Shown: positions 22,052 to 34,774, counted from the stretch's first letter. The stretch is DNA of 64,000 nucleotides from Aplidium turbinatum (GCA_918807975.1 OU964921.1:22160498-22224497), one strand, 5' to 3'. Notes: a model not told the origin generated them from the sequence alone. Made by a program: numbers and translations.

Positions 22052-22633
22052 TGTTCCCGACAATTTTCACCAAATCAAACGTCATATAAAAACCGTTCAA
22101 GTCTACTGAATATTATGTCATGGAAATTCCTAAAACATGAGCCAAAATTGCACCAGCGTTAATAAGACTTGTGTCAGACCTGTTTAAATCTGTTTGGACC
22201 TGTTTGGGCCTGTTTAAACATGAATGCATTGGTTCACTAGCTCGAACACCTGTTGAATGACTTCATAATTGTTTTTCATTATTGCGTCACAGTACTGCAT
22301 ACGTGAATTTGAGATATTGATATCTATTCTGGTCATTCGTAAAATGATTGCTTGAAAGTTGGCCGCTCATTTAACTGTTGGCTTAGTGCTTGCTAGCTGG
22401 ACAAAGGTTCCGTCTTTTATCCAATTAATCTGTATTGTAGTGACAGTTTTTTTTAGAGGTGTAGGCGTTACACCTATTTTCGATAGCCTCGGGCTAATTT
22501 TACTGGAATACACTGTTTGAATAGACGTTTCGAAAGTGTGTTTATTTTTGGGTCATTGCATGCAGACGAACGGATTTGGGAATCTTACGTTACAATTTTC
22601 CCACGAAGAGATTATGGTTTACCGCTGTGACCA
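22052..22633 (+). repeat. LTR 5 of the BEL/Pao array (outer 3')
   Basis: 582 bp, ending GTGACCA and followed by the second GTTAT (22634-22638). It differs at two positions from LTRs 1-4, so it is probably the original 3' LTR of the founding insertion. Confidence 0.9.
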
Positions 22634-22638
22634 GTTAT

Positions 22639-23757
22639 AACGCTGACCAATATCTTCCCCGTTGCAATGCAAGCAACCTAGAGTAGACTGTTGCAACGAA
22701 ATACTTCCCAATAAATATAAAAGTAATAACCATAATTGTGCTACTTGTATGCAATGTTACATTGTTAATGGTCAGTAACCAAATGCGTAAAAAACGAACT
22801 GAATAGTGATCAAACTAGTCTTACCATTTAAAAAGCTTTACTTCAAACAGACGCGTTAATCACACAGAAATCAAACGTAATTTAAACAAAACTTGCAAAA
22901 TAAAATGAATTTGAACAAGAATAAGGTTTGTTGAAAACGATATTTTTTTAGTGCAATAAAATAAATTAAACTGTATGAAAAGCGATTTGAAAAAAAGCAA
23001 AATGAAATGTTTTGCAAGAAGTATATTAAAAAACAAAGCAAATTGCAAAGAAACGATTCCATATTTTGTTTATAATATTCGTTTTACCAGTCAGGGGCCG
23101 TTAGTGATAGGGGCAATGATGTTTGTTCACTAACTATAATGTTTATCAATATCTCAGAGCATCTTATTTGAAACTTGAAACTTTAGGCATGTTTTCCATA
23201 ATATGTTCTGCTACAGGAATTACACGAATCTATGCTTTTGCCATGGCATTTTCAGGTTTCCTGTATTTTACACAATTTCTCAAGGCAAAAGTTTATTGGT
23301 TTCTAATTCCAGGCTATATGAACTTCTGGCGACTAACATTTGTCTTGTATAGGCAGAATGTTTCTGCAGAGATTCAGTGTTTTTCCCATATAGTGCGATA
23401 ACATGCAATGCAACCATAGCGCATCTTCTACCGAAGTCTTTAATATTTTCTGGTTACCTTCCCGTCTAGTCCAGAAAGATTTAGTCTTGAGTTAAACTTT
23501 GGTGAATAGATTGGTCTGTTGCAATCAAAAACTATTTTAATCCAGAGTCAAAATCAACAGTTTTATAAAAAAAAAAAGAATGATGTCCGGCAGAGGTAGG
23601 CTATAGGAAGATTACTTTCTAAAATTCGTAAATTGACGAGCTTTGTCTTTTTAATGTAATGTTTCAAATAAGAACATTAAAATAATTTGACGGCCACACA
23701 GAAGGGTCATTTGTGTAGTGAATCAATGACTACTACTCCAGTGTAAGAAACTCTTAC
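22639..23757. other. Remaining host intron sequence, no gene seen
   Basis: AT-rich DNA between the array and the next host exon. Only short open frames without motifs were found. Together with 1048-1150 it gives an intron of about 1.2 kb before the array arrived. Confidence 0.5.
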
Positions 23758-23810
23758 TTCTCGGTGTTCCCTCTCTATTCCAATCTCTTCAGCACCTTTC
23801 ATAAATTTCT
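23758..23810 (-). CDS. Small exon of the minus-strand coiled-coil gene
   Basis: On the minus strand the acceptor TTCTTTCAG (ending at 23811) and the donor GAA|GTAAGAG (intron from 23757) bound 53 bases. Two bases complete the codon left open by the exon at 24752-24843 (C+AG, Gln), then 17 codons follow (KFMKGAEEIGIEREHRE), charged and helical. It ends in phase 0, as required by the exon at 953-1047. Both splice sites are good matches and only this frame is open. Its size alone would not be convincing, but the phase agreement on both sides is. Confidence 0.55.
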
Positions 23811-24887
<1,077 letters not shown>

Positions 24888-24991
24888 TTAAAGTTCTATT
24901 AAAACAATATACTCTCAGTAAAAAATGTATAAAACGAATAAAGTGATTTAAAAATTAGTTAAATGAAGTTCTTTTATAAATCGTTAACTGT

Positions 24992-25023
24992 ATTAGTGTA
25001 GCCTATTATTAGGCTACACTAAT
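24992..25023. repeat. Perfect 13-bp hairpin built on the TAGGCTA word
   Basis: The arms ATTAGTGTAGCCT and AGGCTACACTAAT flank a 6-base loop. It contains the TAGGCTA/TAGCCTA word that recurs through the older non-coding DNA here. Confidence 0.6.
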
Positions 25024-25352
25024 TATTTCTTAAGTTTGCTCACACACAAAATTGTTCATTTTTGTTTTATGTAAAGGCACACAATGCTAAATCGATGTTT
25101 ATTGATTTGTGTATCAAGAGAGGTTTGCAGTAGTAGGCTACAACCTGTTTGGTTCTTTGGTAGGAGTAAAAATGTTAGGCTATGTTTTGATAACTTTCAC
25201 TTTAGTGCTCTGACTAAATACTGTGCAAGACAAGTGACAATATATTATATAGATTCCAAATAATGGATGGAATTTTTTGCAAAATGAAAAAATTTAAAAT
25301 TTTGTGCACCATTAATTTTTCCACAAATTTAATGTTCTCTCTAAAACATCTG

Positions 25353-25655
25353 ACGAGGATCGGAAGATCACGCGGCGCTGGTTCGACTCTGGTTACGGCG
25401 CTGGTTGGGGTGTGCGCTTGAGCAACGCACTTTCAGGACTGCTCTCTATTCAGCGGCAACTAGTGAATGGAATAATTCCCCGGCAACAACACTTCAACAA
25501 TCGGAAAACTTCAATCTGCCAATCTCGGTAACCGGGCCTGCGTCAAGGCCCTCTACAAGTATGCGAAATTACCAGGAGTAATCTATCAAGGCTTTGTCAG
25601 TCCGAGGATGAAGATTCAAAACCCAAACCAAACTATAGCTTAGCTTAATAGTATT
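25353..25655 (+). mobile_element. tRNA-derived SINE, copy 1
   Basis: Contains a B-box-like GGTTCGACTC near 25380 and a long body shared with the copy at 42026-42329 (GTGCGCTTGAGCAACGCA, GAATGGAATAATTCCC, TCGGTAACCGGGCCTGCGT, GTCAGTCCGAGGATGAA). The tRNA-like head is degraded in this copy. It abuts the Penelope-like remnant and was probably inserted into it. Confidence 0.6.
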
Positions 25656-26165
25656 ACGGTTGAATTTTTTATGAAATCTATGATGGGGCGGAAAGTGGAT
25701 GGAAATGAGTTTGAAAAATTCCTTACCAATGTTGCTATCAACTTGTAAGCTGAAAGGAAGACTAAACCATAAAATTTTCCGACTCCTTTTCCTAGATGTG
25801 CTAAAGTTATTAGCACGGTTGTAGCAAACTTTCTCCGTAAAACCACTTTTCAAACGGGCATCATCATGAGCAGATGGGGTCTTATCAAATTCATTCTGGC
25901 CATAGTCGGGATTTGTTTCTTAATGTTAGGTGGGTGGTTGGACTGGGCATGGATGTAAATTGGATCACTTTTGGGTTTTCGGTAAGGCCAAAATTTACCA
26001 GATAGTAAATTCAAAGTCACATCAAGAAAGTCAGTTTTACTTAGGCCAGTTCCTCAGTAATACTTAAGCTATGTTGTTTAAATAATTGAATAACATTTTT
26101 TCTTGAACGATCAACTTTTGGGCCAGATGAATTACCCAAAATAGTATTTATTGTTTGATGCTAAA
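25645..26165 (-). mobile_element. Penelope-like retroelement remnant
   Basis: Minus-strand readings in more than one frame match the region after the reverse transcriptase of Penelope-like elements as I remember it: SSGPKVDRSRKNVIQLFKQH, FLDVTLNLLSG, then YRKPKSDPIYIHAQSNHPP, then RKRSRKILWFSLPFSL and IGKEFFKLISIHFPPHHRFH. The frame changes along the way, so it is an old pseudogene piece. The GIY-YIG endonuclease end is not seen; the SINE at 25353-25655 occupies that side. Confidence 0.6.
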
Positions 26166-26794
26166 CTATGTACTGTACAACTACAATGACGTGCTAAGAG
26201 TTTGTACTGACATGTGTAATAAAATATGCAATGATCGTTTTTGTCATTTGAAAACGACTTTATTCTCTTTTATACCAAATGCAAGCTGTTTTTCATTTTT
26301 TGCGCTAAAGAGTATGCAGCCATCAGATTAAAAATGCATGCAAATGGACAAGGCCAGTGATTAAAGTCCACATAAAAAGGGACAAATGATGGTGCGTACA
26401 CTAGCTCGAAAAAAACAAACATTGCAAATAAAGCTAATATCTCTACTCGTAGCCTACCATTGTTTAAATTAAGAAAATGATGGTGAAGGTATGGAGGCCA
26501 AGAATTCGAAAATGTGGATAGAAATGCAAAATTTCACTCAGGTTTGACAGAAATATGGTAAAGATGTCTTTTGGTGACAAGAAGAGTTTTTGAAACAAAA
26601 TCTAATCAGTTTAGGCAGTCAAGGATTCTTATTTTACAGTCAAAGATAAAATTATAAAATGACGAGTTTTACTGCATATCTCGAATTTTTGTGCTTGGAG
26701 ACATTTCGAATTTTATTTACTTACATCAAGTGTCAAATTTAAGATGGAAATTGGCAACTTTTTTTGTTTCTGCCAAAAATTCATCCTTCATTTG
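26166..26794. other. Non-coding stretch, nothing recognised
   Basis: AT-rich DNA between the Penelope remnant and the Gypsy element. No motif-bearing frame or repeat end was found. Confidence 0.4.
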
Positions 26795-26799
26795 GAATC

Positions 26800-27049
26800 T
26801 GCACAAATGCCTGCAGTTAGCATGCTTCCTTGATTACTTTTGCACTCCTTTTGTCACGTGTACTCCGCGAGGCAGTACTCTGTTTTATTCGTATCATTTC
26901 ATTCTGGCAGGCTAGCGAACAACAGCTTCTTTTGTTCTAGTTCTAGTGTTGAGTTTAACAATCTTACGTTGTGTATTTTGTTGCAGAAATTGCGATTCGA
27001 TCATTTTTCTTTTGTTAATACATTTAAGAAAAATAACCGTCTTTGTTCA
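26800..27049 (+). repeat. 5' LTR of the Gypsy element
   Basis: 250 bp, TGCACAAATGCC...TTTGTTCA. It carries the word ATTGCGATTCGATCA at 26989-27003, which is the exact complement of the sequence after the LTR. Confidence 0.9.
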
Positions 27050-27064
27050 TGATCGAATCGCAAT
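27050..27064 (+). promoter_or_regulatory. Putative self-priming primer-binding site
   Basis: The first 15 bases after the 5' LTR, TGATCGAATCGCAAT, are the perfect reverse complement of 26989-27003 inside that LTR. No tRNA 3' end (TGG...) is recognisable here. In Tf1 and its relatives the 5' end of the element's own RNA folds back onto a site in just this place. If so, transcription would start near 26989. Confidence 0.7.
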
Positions 27065-30000
27065 AGGATAAGGTTAATCTAAAGAAATTTGTGGAATGGT
27101 GGTGATAACATGCGCCTTTCCCAACTGTAATTTTGAAACAGCCGACGTGCCCGAAGCGGTTGCTTGTGTGGTGCTGCAAAGTCACACGTGCAGTCATGCT
27201 GCTACGACGCGCAATGTTCCAGCGCCCGAAAACCTTGGTCCGAAGCTTATTAGACCTACTGTAGACAGTGGAGTTTCTCCTGAAGAATGGAACGTGTTCA
27301 CCAGAAGATGGAAGGCTTTCAAAGAAGGTTGCAGAATTTCTGATGAAGCAGCTTCAGCCCAGTTATTCCAATGTACCGGCCAAGCCCTAGGGGACAGCCT
27401 TCTCCAAGCTGACGCTGAAACAGTGAGTAAATCTGTAGATGAACTTTTGCTTGCAATGCGACAACTGGCCGTTATACCTGTCGCCACAGGGGTGTTACGG
27501 ACAGAGTTTATGGCTATGCACCAAATGCGCGATGGAACATTTCGCGCTTTTGCAGCTCGTGCTCGAGGAAAAGCGGATATATGTGCATTCACTACTAAAC
27601 GTTCTTGCGGCCTGAAAGTCAGTTATACAGATCACATAATCCGAGACACACTACTCAGTGGAATTTCTAACAATGAGATTCGTCGCGACATGATGGGAAT
27701 GGACAGAGTATTGTCGATTCCCATTAACGATATCATCGCCCTTGTCGAGAATAAAGAAATGGCTCGCAATGCGGTACCATCTCATGACGTTTCGGCAGTG
27801 TCGACTTTCAAGCGCAAGAAAAGCCAAAGCCCTATTCCAAGAGACCGTGAACACATCCAAGCAGCACCCTCCTCTCCCAATTGGTCAAAACAAACTCACT
27901 GCCCTAAATGCAATAGATTATTCAATCGTTACAGAGAAGGCCCCAGAGGTTGGAACACTACGCCTTATTCCCTTTGTCTCGAATGCTTTCGGTCATCTCG
28001 TCATAAAAACAAATGGGGCGCTCCTCCTAAAGATACATCAGTCGGAGCACTCTGTGCAGCACCTACTGTACCTCAAATAGGCACATTTGCCTCAACACAA
28101 ACTGACATCGTAGCCCGAGACCCAATGTGCTCAACAATTCGTGGTCCTCACCACACATTCCAAAAAGGGCATTGGACACCATCCTGTATGCGAGAACATC
28201 CCACAGTTCGGGTAGACATATCTATGGATGACTCATGTCATCATGGCAGGTACACTAGCGTGATAGCACAAGTAACAGCAATCGCAGATACTGGAGCCCA
28301 AATAAATGTATGGTCACTGAAGAACTTTGTGCAATCCGGCTTTGGACAAGAGACCCTTGTACCCGCACCAAACCTAATAGCTGCAAATCGCTCTACTATT
28401 TCCATTACAGGAGCATTTCGTGCCATCATTCGGGGTACAGCGCACGGCTGCAATGTTGAATGTCGAAGCATGATTTACATCAGTCAAGACGTTGACAAGT
28501 TATACTTATCTCATGACACACTATTGCATTTAGGTGCCCTATCCCCGAAGTTCCCAACTCTAGGGGAACATCAGATCAAGCAAGAAATGGCGCACAATCT
28601 CATCGAACCAGAAATCAACGTCGTCAGACTTGTTAACGGTGGCTGCACATTACCCAGCAAGCAACTGGAGTCGTGCACTTGCCCTCAACGTGGTGCAGTT
28701 TCAGCTCCCCCAACCAAGCTTCCGTTCCCGTGCACACCTGAAAACAATGACAAGATGGCAAACTGGCTACTCCAGAGGTACGCCGCATCCACTTTCAACA
28801 CTTGCCCGCACCGCGCGCTACATTGTATGGCTGGTCCTCCCATAGAAATACATGTTGACCCCAACGCGAAACCAGTGGCTGTTCATACACCAGCGTCTAT
28901 CCCCTTGCATTGGCAAGAAAAAGTACACGCTGATCTCCTCCGCGACGAGGCTCTGGGAATCCTTGAAAAAGTCCCCCACGGCGAACCCACCACATGGTGT
29001 CATCGCATGGTTATCACACGCAAAAACGATGGCTCACCACGCCGTACTGTCGACCTTTCCCCCTTAAACAAATTCTGCCAGAGAGAAACCTTCGCCTCTG
29101 AAGCTCCATTCCAGCTATCCCGTCGTGTCCCCAGAAACACTTGGAAATCGGTGACTGACGCATGGAACGGCTATCACAGTGTTCCACTGCGTCCTTCTGA
29201 TCGGCACCTCACAACTTTCATCACTCCCTTTGGAAGATGACGCTACACTAGGTCACCGCAAGGATTCCTATCCTCTGGGGATGGCTACAATCGCCGTTTC
29301 AATACCATATTAACTGATTTTGTGCGCAAAGAACGCTGTGTCGACGACACAGTGTTCTACGATAGCGAACTGGAAGAACATTGGTGGCGAACCATAGAAT
29401 TCCTCACTTTAGTGGGACGGGCGGGCATTGTCCTTAACCCTGACAAGTTTCAATTTTCCCAACGCACCGTAGATTTTGCTGGATTCCGTATCTCAGAAGC
29501 AATGGTCGAGCCCCTCCCTAAATACTTCCTCGCCATCCAAGAATTTCCAGTCCCGAATAATATCACAGACATACGCAGCTGGTTCGGATTAATCAACCAA
29601 GTAGGAAACTATGCTCAACTGCGTGACCTAATGGCACCGTTCCTTAGCCCAAAGCATAAGTTCGAATGGTCTCAGGAGCTGGATTCCGCATTTGCCGCCT
29701 CCAAATCGGCAATTGTTGACGCTATTCGCCATGAGGTAGAAATCTTTGACCCCAGCCGTCGAACATGTTTGCGCCCTGACTGGTCTAATAAAGGCATCGG
29801 ATACTTCCTTCTCCAAAAACATTGCGTATGTGCTTCCACTATACCGGACTGCTGCTCATCAGGTGGAAAGTGACTCTTGCAGGATCCCGATTCCTCTCAT
29901 CGGCCGAACGACGTTATGCCCCCATAGAAGGCGAAGCCCTAGCAGTTGCGTGGGGCCTAGAACAGACAAAGTATTTTACGCAAGGCTGTGATAATTTGGT

Positions 30001-31904
30001 TATTGTAACGGATCATAAGCCATTGGTAAAAATATTCGGAGACCGTACGTTGGACGAAATCACTAACACTCACCTGTTTCGTTTAAAACAGCGTACACTA
30101 ATGTGGCGCTTTGATATCGCACACTTACCCGGCACAACCAACTACGCAGCCGATGCTGCCTCACGTCATCCAGTATCATGCGATCTCATTGGTGTAGCGT
30201 CGTGTGCAGAAAATAATGTAGCAGAAATGGCGCTGGTTACTACCATACAGGCAGATGCCGCCCATACCTTTTGCTTGCAATGGTCTGAAATCGTTCGGGA
30301 AACAGCCGCCGATCCAAACCTTAGCAAGTTAATGCTAGCTATTGAAACGGGATTGACCTTTCCCAACACCGGCGACATTCGCCCATATCTCCCCTATCGT
30401 GACGGGTTTTTTGTTGAAGACGACGTTATTTTATATCATGATCGTATTGTTGTACCACCATCGCTTAGGCCTAGAGTACTCTCAACGTTGCATGCTGGTC
30501 ATCAAGGTGTGTCTGCCATGGAACGCCGGGCACGTGCTATAGTATTTTGGCCCGGTATGACTAATGATATCCATGCTATTCGTGATTCGTGTACATCATG
30601 TAATCGTAATGCTCTATCTCAAGCAGCTCCTCCCCCGACGCTATGTGATCCTCCAGCTACACCATTTGAGAAAATTTTTGCAGATTATTTTGATTATGGG
30701 GGCCGTCACTTTTTGGTCATTGGGGACAGATTTTCGGGGTGGTCGGATGTATTTACCACGCCATCAGGATCGAGTGCCGCAGGAGCAGCTGCTTTGACTC
30801 AACTCTTGCGCTCGTACTTTGCCACGTTTGGTGTTCCTGAGGATATATCTACAGATGGGGGTCCCGAATTTACTGCTGCCGTTACAGAACTCTTTCTTAA
30901 AAATTGGGGTGTGCAGCAACGCATATCGTCATCTTACTTCCCTCAATCTAATGGTCGAGCTGAGGTGGCTGTCAAAACTGTCAAACGCTTGCTCATGACT
31001 AATGTGAGCCCAAACGGAGACCTGAACAACGATTCCTTCTTACGTGCATTGTTACAGTTGCGTAACACACCTGATCCTGACTGTGATATCTCTCCAGCAG
31101 AGATCGTGTTCGGTCACCCTCTGCGCAACGCATTCGGTTTTGTAAACCGCCTAGTCAAGTTCTCCAATTGTCACATTCGTCGTACATGGCGGGATACATG
31201 GAAGGCAAAGGAAGACGCCCTTCGCCTGCGAGCTGGTCGAACCGATAAGGCGCTGTCTCAGCATATTCGTCCTTTACGTACTTTACAATGTGGAAACCGC
31301 GTATTTATCCAAAACCAAAACGGTAACTATCCTCGAAAATGGGACAAAGTGGGAATGGTTGTCGAAACGTTGCCGCATGACAAATACGTAGTGAAAGTTG
31401 ACGGGTCGGGCAGAATCACAAAACGGAATCGACGTTTCTTGCGAGTAATTCCACATACTAAAGCATGTGCCGATCCCATCCCTCCTCAACCAAACATCAT
31501 TGCTCACCCACAGAGCCTCCCATCATCTTCTTTTGCCCAGCCTCCTGAAACGGACTACTGCCCTCCCCACCTTCCGCATCTCGAGATAGGTCCTAGCCCA
31601 GAAATTGGAGAATCACCGATGTTGCCTCTCGATGCAGATCACAGTCCGCCTGCACTCTCCTGCCCCACACCAGCCTCAAGCCCGAAGCTTTGTGAGCCAC
31701 AGCACTCACCCGAACCTCCAAAGCAGCCGCTACCTTTCGATTCAGTGGAACCAACTGAACCCACAAGTGGAGTCCCTCATATTGAAAAATCGCCTGTTTT
31801 GCGCCGTTCTACGCGGTCCCGACGGCCGGCATTGGATTTAGACGCATCCTCTGGTCAATGGGTAATCAAGGGTTCGAGCTCGTAAGTCTACAGTTTCGCC
31901 TTAC

Positions 31905-31917
31905 GAGCTGGGAGGGA
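31905..31917 (+). promoter_or_regulatory. Polypurine tract before the 3' LTR
   Basis: GAGCTGGGAGGGA lies directly against the TG of the 3' LTR, the expected plus-strand primer position. Confidence 0.7.
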
Positions 31918-32167
31918 TGCACAAATGCCTGCAGTTAGCATGCTTCCTTGATTACTTTTGCACTCCTTTTGTCACGTGTACTCCGCGAGGCAGTACTCTG
32001 TTTTATTCGTATCATTTCATTCTGGCAGGCTAGCGAACAACAGCTTCTTTTGTTCTAGTTCTAGTGTTGAGTTTAACAATCTTACGTTGTGTATTTTGTT
32101 GCAGAAATTGCGATTCAATCATTTTTCTTTTGTTAAAACATTTAAGAAAAATAACCGTCTTTGTTCA
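31918..32167 (+). repeat. 3' LTR of the Gypsy element
   Basis: 250 bp, two differences from the 5' LTR by eye. It is followed by the second GAATC. Confidence 0.9.
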
Positions 32168-32474
32168 GAATCTATATGGTGCTATATCGAAAAAATTAAA
32201 CCAGATGTCTTGAAATGTAGGCTACTGTTGTATTCTAAATTCAAGACTAAAGTTTAAATTAAATGTATCCACGCCTTCCTACTGTTCCATCTGCTGATTT
32301 CAGTTTAATCATGTAGAGTGACTTGCCTTGGTATGTTTCTGCTCCAGCAACCAATTAAAAACTTCAATCATTGCACACCAGGCAAGAAAAGGCAACAATT
32401 ATAAATGAACTGTTTTTTCTTGACACCTAACGTATTCCCCAACTGTTTTTGACCCACAAGCTTAATATGGTTAG

Positions 32475-34219
32475 CTCTAGCTCAGCGGTTCTCAACCGGT
32501 GGGCCATGGAAAGATTTTTAGGTGGGCCACAGACCTATTTAAAAATTTGCCAGAGTGCTAAAATTTAGTTTCATTTGTGTTAAGTACTATAGTTAATTTT
32601 ACACTTGTGTGTTTTGTTTAGTTGTTTGGTTGTAGCAACAATGAATGGTGCTGCTGTAATTTGTTGCAGAATGGTAATTTCCATTCTAATTATTTATTGT
32701 GGTGACGTGATGTAATCAATGCCGTCTGTTGCATAATATACGAACGTTGATGTTCATATACTAGGGAGCCACTTGGCTCCGTAAAGATAAATTTTTAACT
32801 TAAAGGGAGGAATAATCGTGTTGAAAGGAATTGGGAAGAAATGTAAATCAAATGTAAATTTATCTTTCTAAACAAGCTATTGAAATGATTAATTTATTTA
32901 TGACTGAGCACATAGTTTTAGATCAACGTCGAGTTATTACAACACTTTATGATGTAATAGGCCACTTTGTGATTACCATCAAGTCATAGCCAAACCGAAA
33001 GTGGCAGCCTACTGAAATTTGTGCAGATCTGTTTTTGGTATTTTTTTGAAATTATTGTGGGGAGAAATTGACAATAGTAGTGTCTTTCAAAGAAAGAATA
33101 CGGCATTAATCTTGAGAACCACTGTAACTACAAGTTGGTCAATAACGTTCAGGAGCACGCATCTCATTCAGGCCTCGAAATTCACGGCGGACACCGCGGA
33201 CATGTCCGCCGTCACAGCATGTGATGTCTGCGGGAAGTACCCTCTAAATCGGTCATATTTGTCCGCCGAGAAATAACACAGGAACTAGCGATACAGATCG
33301 TCATTGCATAGCACGAACAATTGTTGCGAGAATATAATTTCCCGCGCATCTAGAAAATGTAAATACTGCATCCCTTCGCTTCCATTCAAGCAGGAAAACC
33401 TTCGATTTTTACGTTGCTTTAACGATTGATGACATTGAAACAGTGTAACAAAGGTGAATTCTTCGCCAAGAATCGATGGGAGTACCGATACTTTTACACT
33501 AATCACGCGCAACGTAGTTCAAGTCTTACGTCACAGTGTCTGGCATTGATCTCCGAGTAATATCATAAGCCAAGGTTGGTTATAAAATTTGTTAAGTTTT
33601 GGTATTACAGTTGAAAAAGAAAAGGCCCAGGGAAACAACACGAAAAATAAATGTAAAGAAAAAAGCCTAGCGAAACTTTGCACAGCAGAAAATAGTAGCG
33701 TTAGTGTAAAAGTTTTCCGACTCGTGCCCAGAGCATTGTGACGCAAGAAGCCACACGACCTCGTTCGGTGGAAGTTAATCAGTTATGCGGCGTATAGCAG
33801 CCACACGGCGCTTTGACTCTTCAAGTGCACGTCGTTGGTCTGATAAAAGCCTTTCCAGAGTGACTTCGCTGAAATTTAAAAAAGCCTTTTAATAGTTCTC
33901 AAATGGTGAAGAATTATCAAGATACAGTGATTAAGCATGACGATCGACGCTAAAACTGGTCTGTCCGCCGTGAGACTTGATTTGTCCGCCGAGATAGCTG
34001 CTCAGACCGGACACGTTGTCCGCCGTCAACAAAAACGAATTTCGAGGCCTGTCATTGATGCACGGTATAATCTGCTTTGGAACATTTTCTGCTGTTTTTT
34101 TGTTTTTAAATCTATTTTGCAGATTTTTTCTTGCTTAAACAATTAATGGGCCATAAGATTTTTTGTGCAACGAAAATGGGCCATGAAAGAAAAAAAGGTT
34201 GAGAACCACTGCTCTAGCT
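32475..34219. mobile_element. Non-autonomous hAT transposon with 8-bp target duplication
   Basis: The element is 32483-34211. It begins CAGCGGTTCTCAACC and ends GGTTGAGAACCACTG, an inverted repeat with one mismatch, and both ends continue with GGGCCATG-type words. The perfect 8-bp repeat CTCTAGCT flanks it (32475-32482, 34212-34219). CAGNGGTTCTCAACC ends and 8-bp duplications are typical of hAT. No transposase was seen. A second element (33169-34051) sits inside. Confidence 0.85.
33164..34056. mobile_element. Nested MITE with 5-bp duplication and TGTCCGCC subterminal repeats
   Basis: The element is 33169-34051. It begins CAGGCCTCGAAATTC and ends GAATTTCGAGGCCTG, a 15-bp perfect inverted repeat, and is flanked by TCATT on both sides. 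Several TGTCCGCCG or reverse-complement copies lie just inside each end, like transposase-binding repeats. hAT-like ends with a 5-bp duplication suggest the group called hAT5, but the superfamily is inferred. No coding frame was recognised. Confidence 0.75.
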
Positions 34220-34538
34220 CCACGGCACTTGTTTAACCTGTACGTACACCCAGGGCCTCGGAGAGAAGTCAGCACTGGTCGGGAAACAATACGAAAAATG
34301 GGCCCCATAATATTTTTTAGCAAATATACAACTAATTTGTATCTTGCGTTGCATGTTCGTGTTAAGCTGAAATTAGCCTGCTTTCTTCAGCATGAAAAGA
34401 ACTTCGTTCAATGTAAAAATCATCAATAATCACTGGATTACACTTGTAGCAAAAATGCCATTGAGGCAAACTATTTTGTCTAGAAAGCTTTGCAAACACA
34501 CAATAGGCTTACAGGCAACGAAAATAGTTCAACCAAGC

Positions 34539-34774
34539 ATTTAATTCAGGAGTGTCCAAACTTTTTCCCACGCGAGCCAGATTTGATAATAAGTGTTCGC
34601 GGGCCAACAGCCACAATAATTTTTCTGAAAACTGCAAGTTGAATTTATATGATTTTTGTCTGTCTGCAGGCCAAAAATATCACATTGTACAACAACAGGC
34701 GCGGGCCATACAAAAACGTCTCGTGAGCCAGAGTTTTTCCCGCGGGCCGGACTTTGGACATCCCTGAATTAATT
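34539..34774. mobile_element. Small hAT-type MITE nested in the 34251-36837 element
   Basis: The element is 34547-34766 (220 bp). It begins CAGGAGTGTCCAAACT and ends ACTTTGGACATCCCTG, an imperfect inverted repeat, with GCGGGCC words near both ends. The flanks ATTTAATT and AATTAATT agree at 7 of 8 bases. Confidence 0.65.

Larger units (their letters stand above)
1151..22638 (+). mobile_element. Tandem BEL/Pao-type LTR array with one outer target duplication
   Basis: The array runs from the first LTR (TG at 1156) to the last (CA at 22633), flanked by the 5-bp direct repeat GTTAT at 1151-1155 and 22634-22638. Five LTRs and four internal regions alternate with an exact 5224-bp period. The units are nearly identical, with only a few single-base differences each by eye. 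Units 2-4 share two variants against unit 1, and the last LTR carries two changes absent from the other four. A single outer duplication means one integration followed by expansion inside the locus. It looks very young. Three units look whole across their long frame and one has about one break, but all look non-autonomous. Assembly duplication cannot be excluded from sequence alone. Confidence 0.9.
26795..32172 (+). mobile_element. Ty3/Gypsy element with LTRs, near complete
   Basis: Two 250-bp LTRs (26800-27049 and 31918-32167) lie inside the 5-bp duplication GAATC (26795-26799, 32168-32172). Parts in order, roughly: gag-like 27.1-28.2 kb; protease near 28.25-28.5 kb (IADTGAQINVW); reverse transcriptase 28.8-29.6 kb (RRTVDLSPLNKFC, CVDDTVFYD); RNase H 29.8-30.2 kb (VTDHKPLVKIF); integrase 30.4-31.3 kb (HAGHQG, then FADYFDYGGRHFLVIGDRF and ISTDGGPEF); and a Pro-rich tail. 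The LTRs differ at two positions by eye, so it is young. The coding part has about two breaks. The family is Ty3/Gypsy from the RT-RNase H-integrase order. Confidence 0.9.

Noticed and set aside
1151-22638. Four independent insertions, or an ordinary satellite
   Set aside because: A single outer 5-bp duplication, shared LTRs and exact period exclude independent insertions. The LTR-internal-LTR structure excludes a plain satellite.
25645-25853. Splice-like acceptor and donor around 25.72 kb as host exon
   Set aside because: The reading across it is continuous Penelope-like protein, so the splice-like words are coincidence.
26744-26788. 45-bp minus-strand candidate exon just before the Gypsy element
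   Set aside because: Its end phase does not fit the next known exon of the coiled-coil gene, and the peptide has no heptad pattern.
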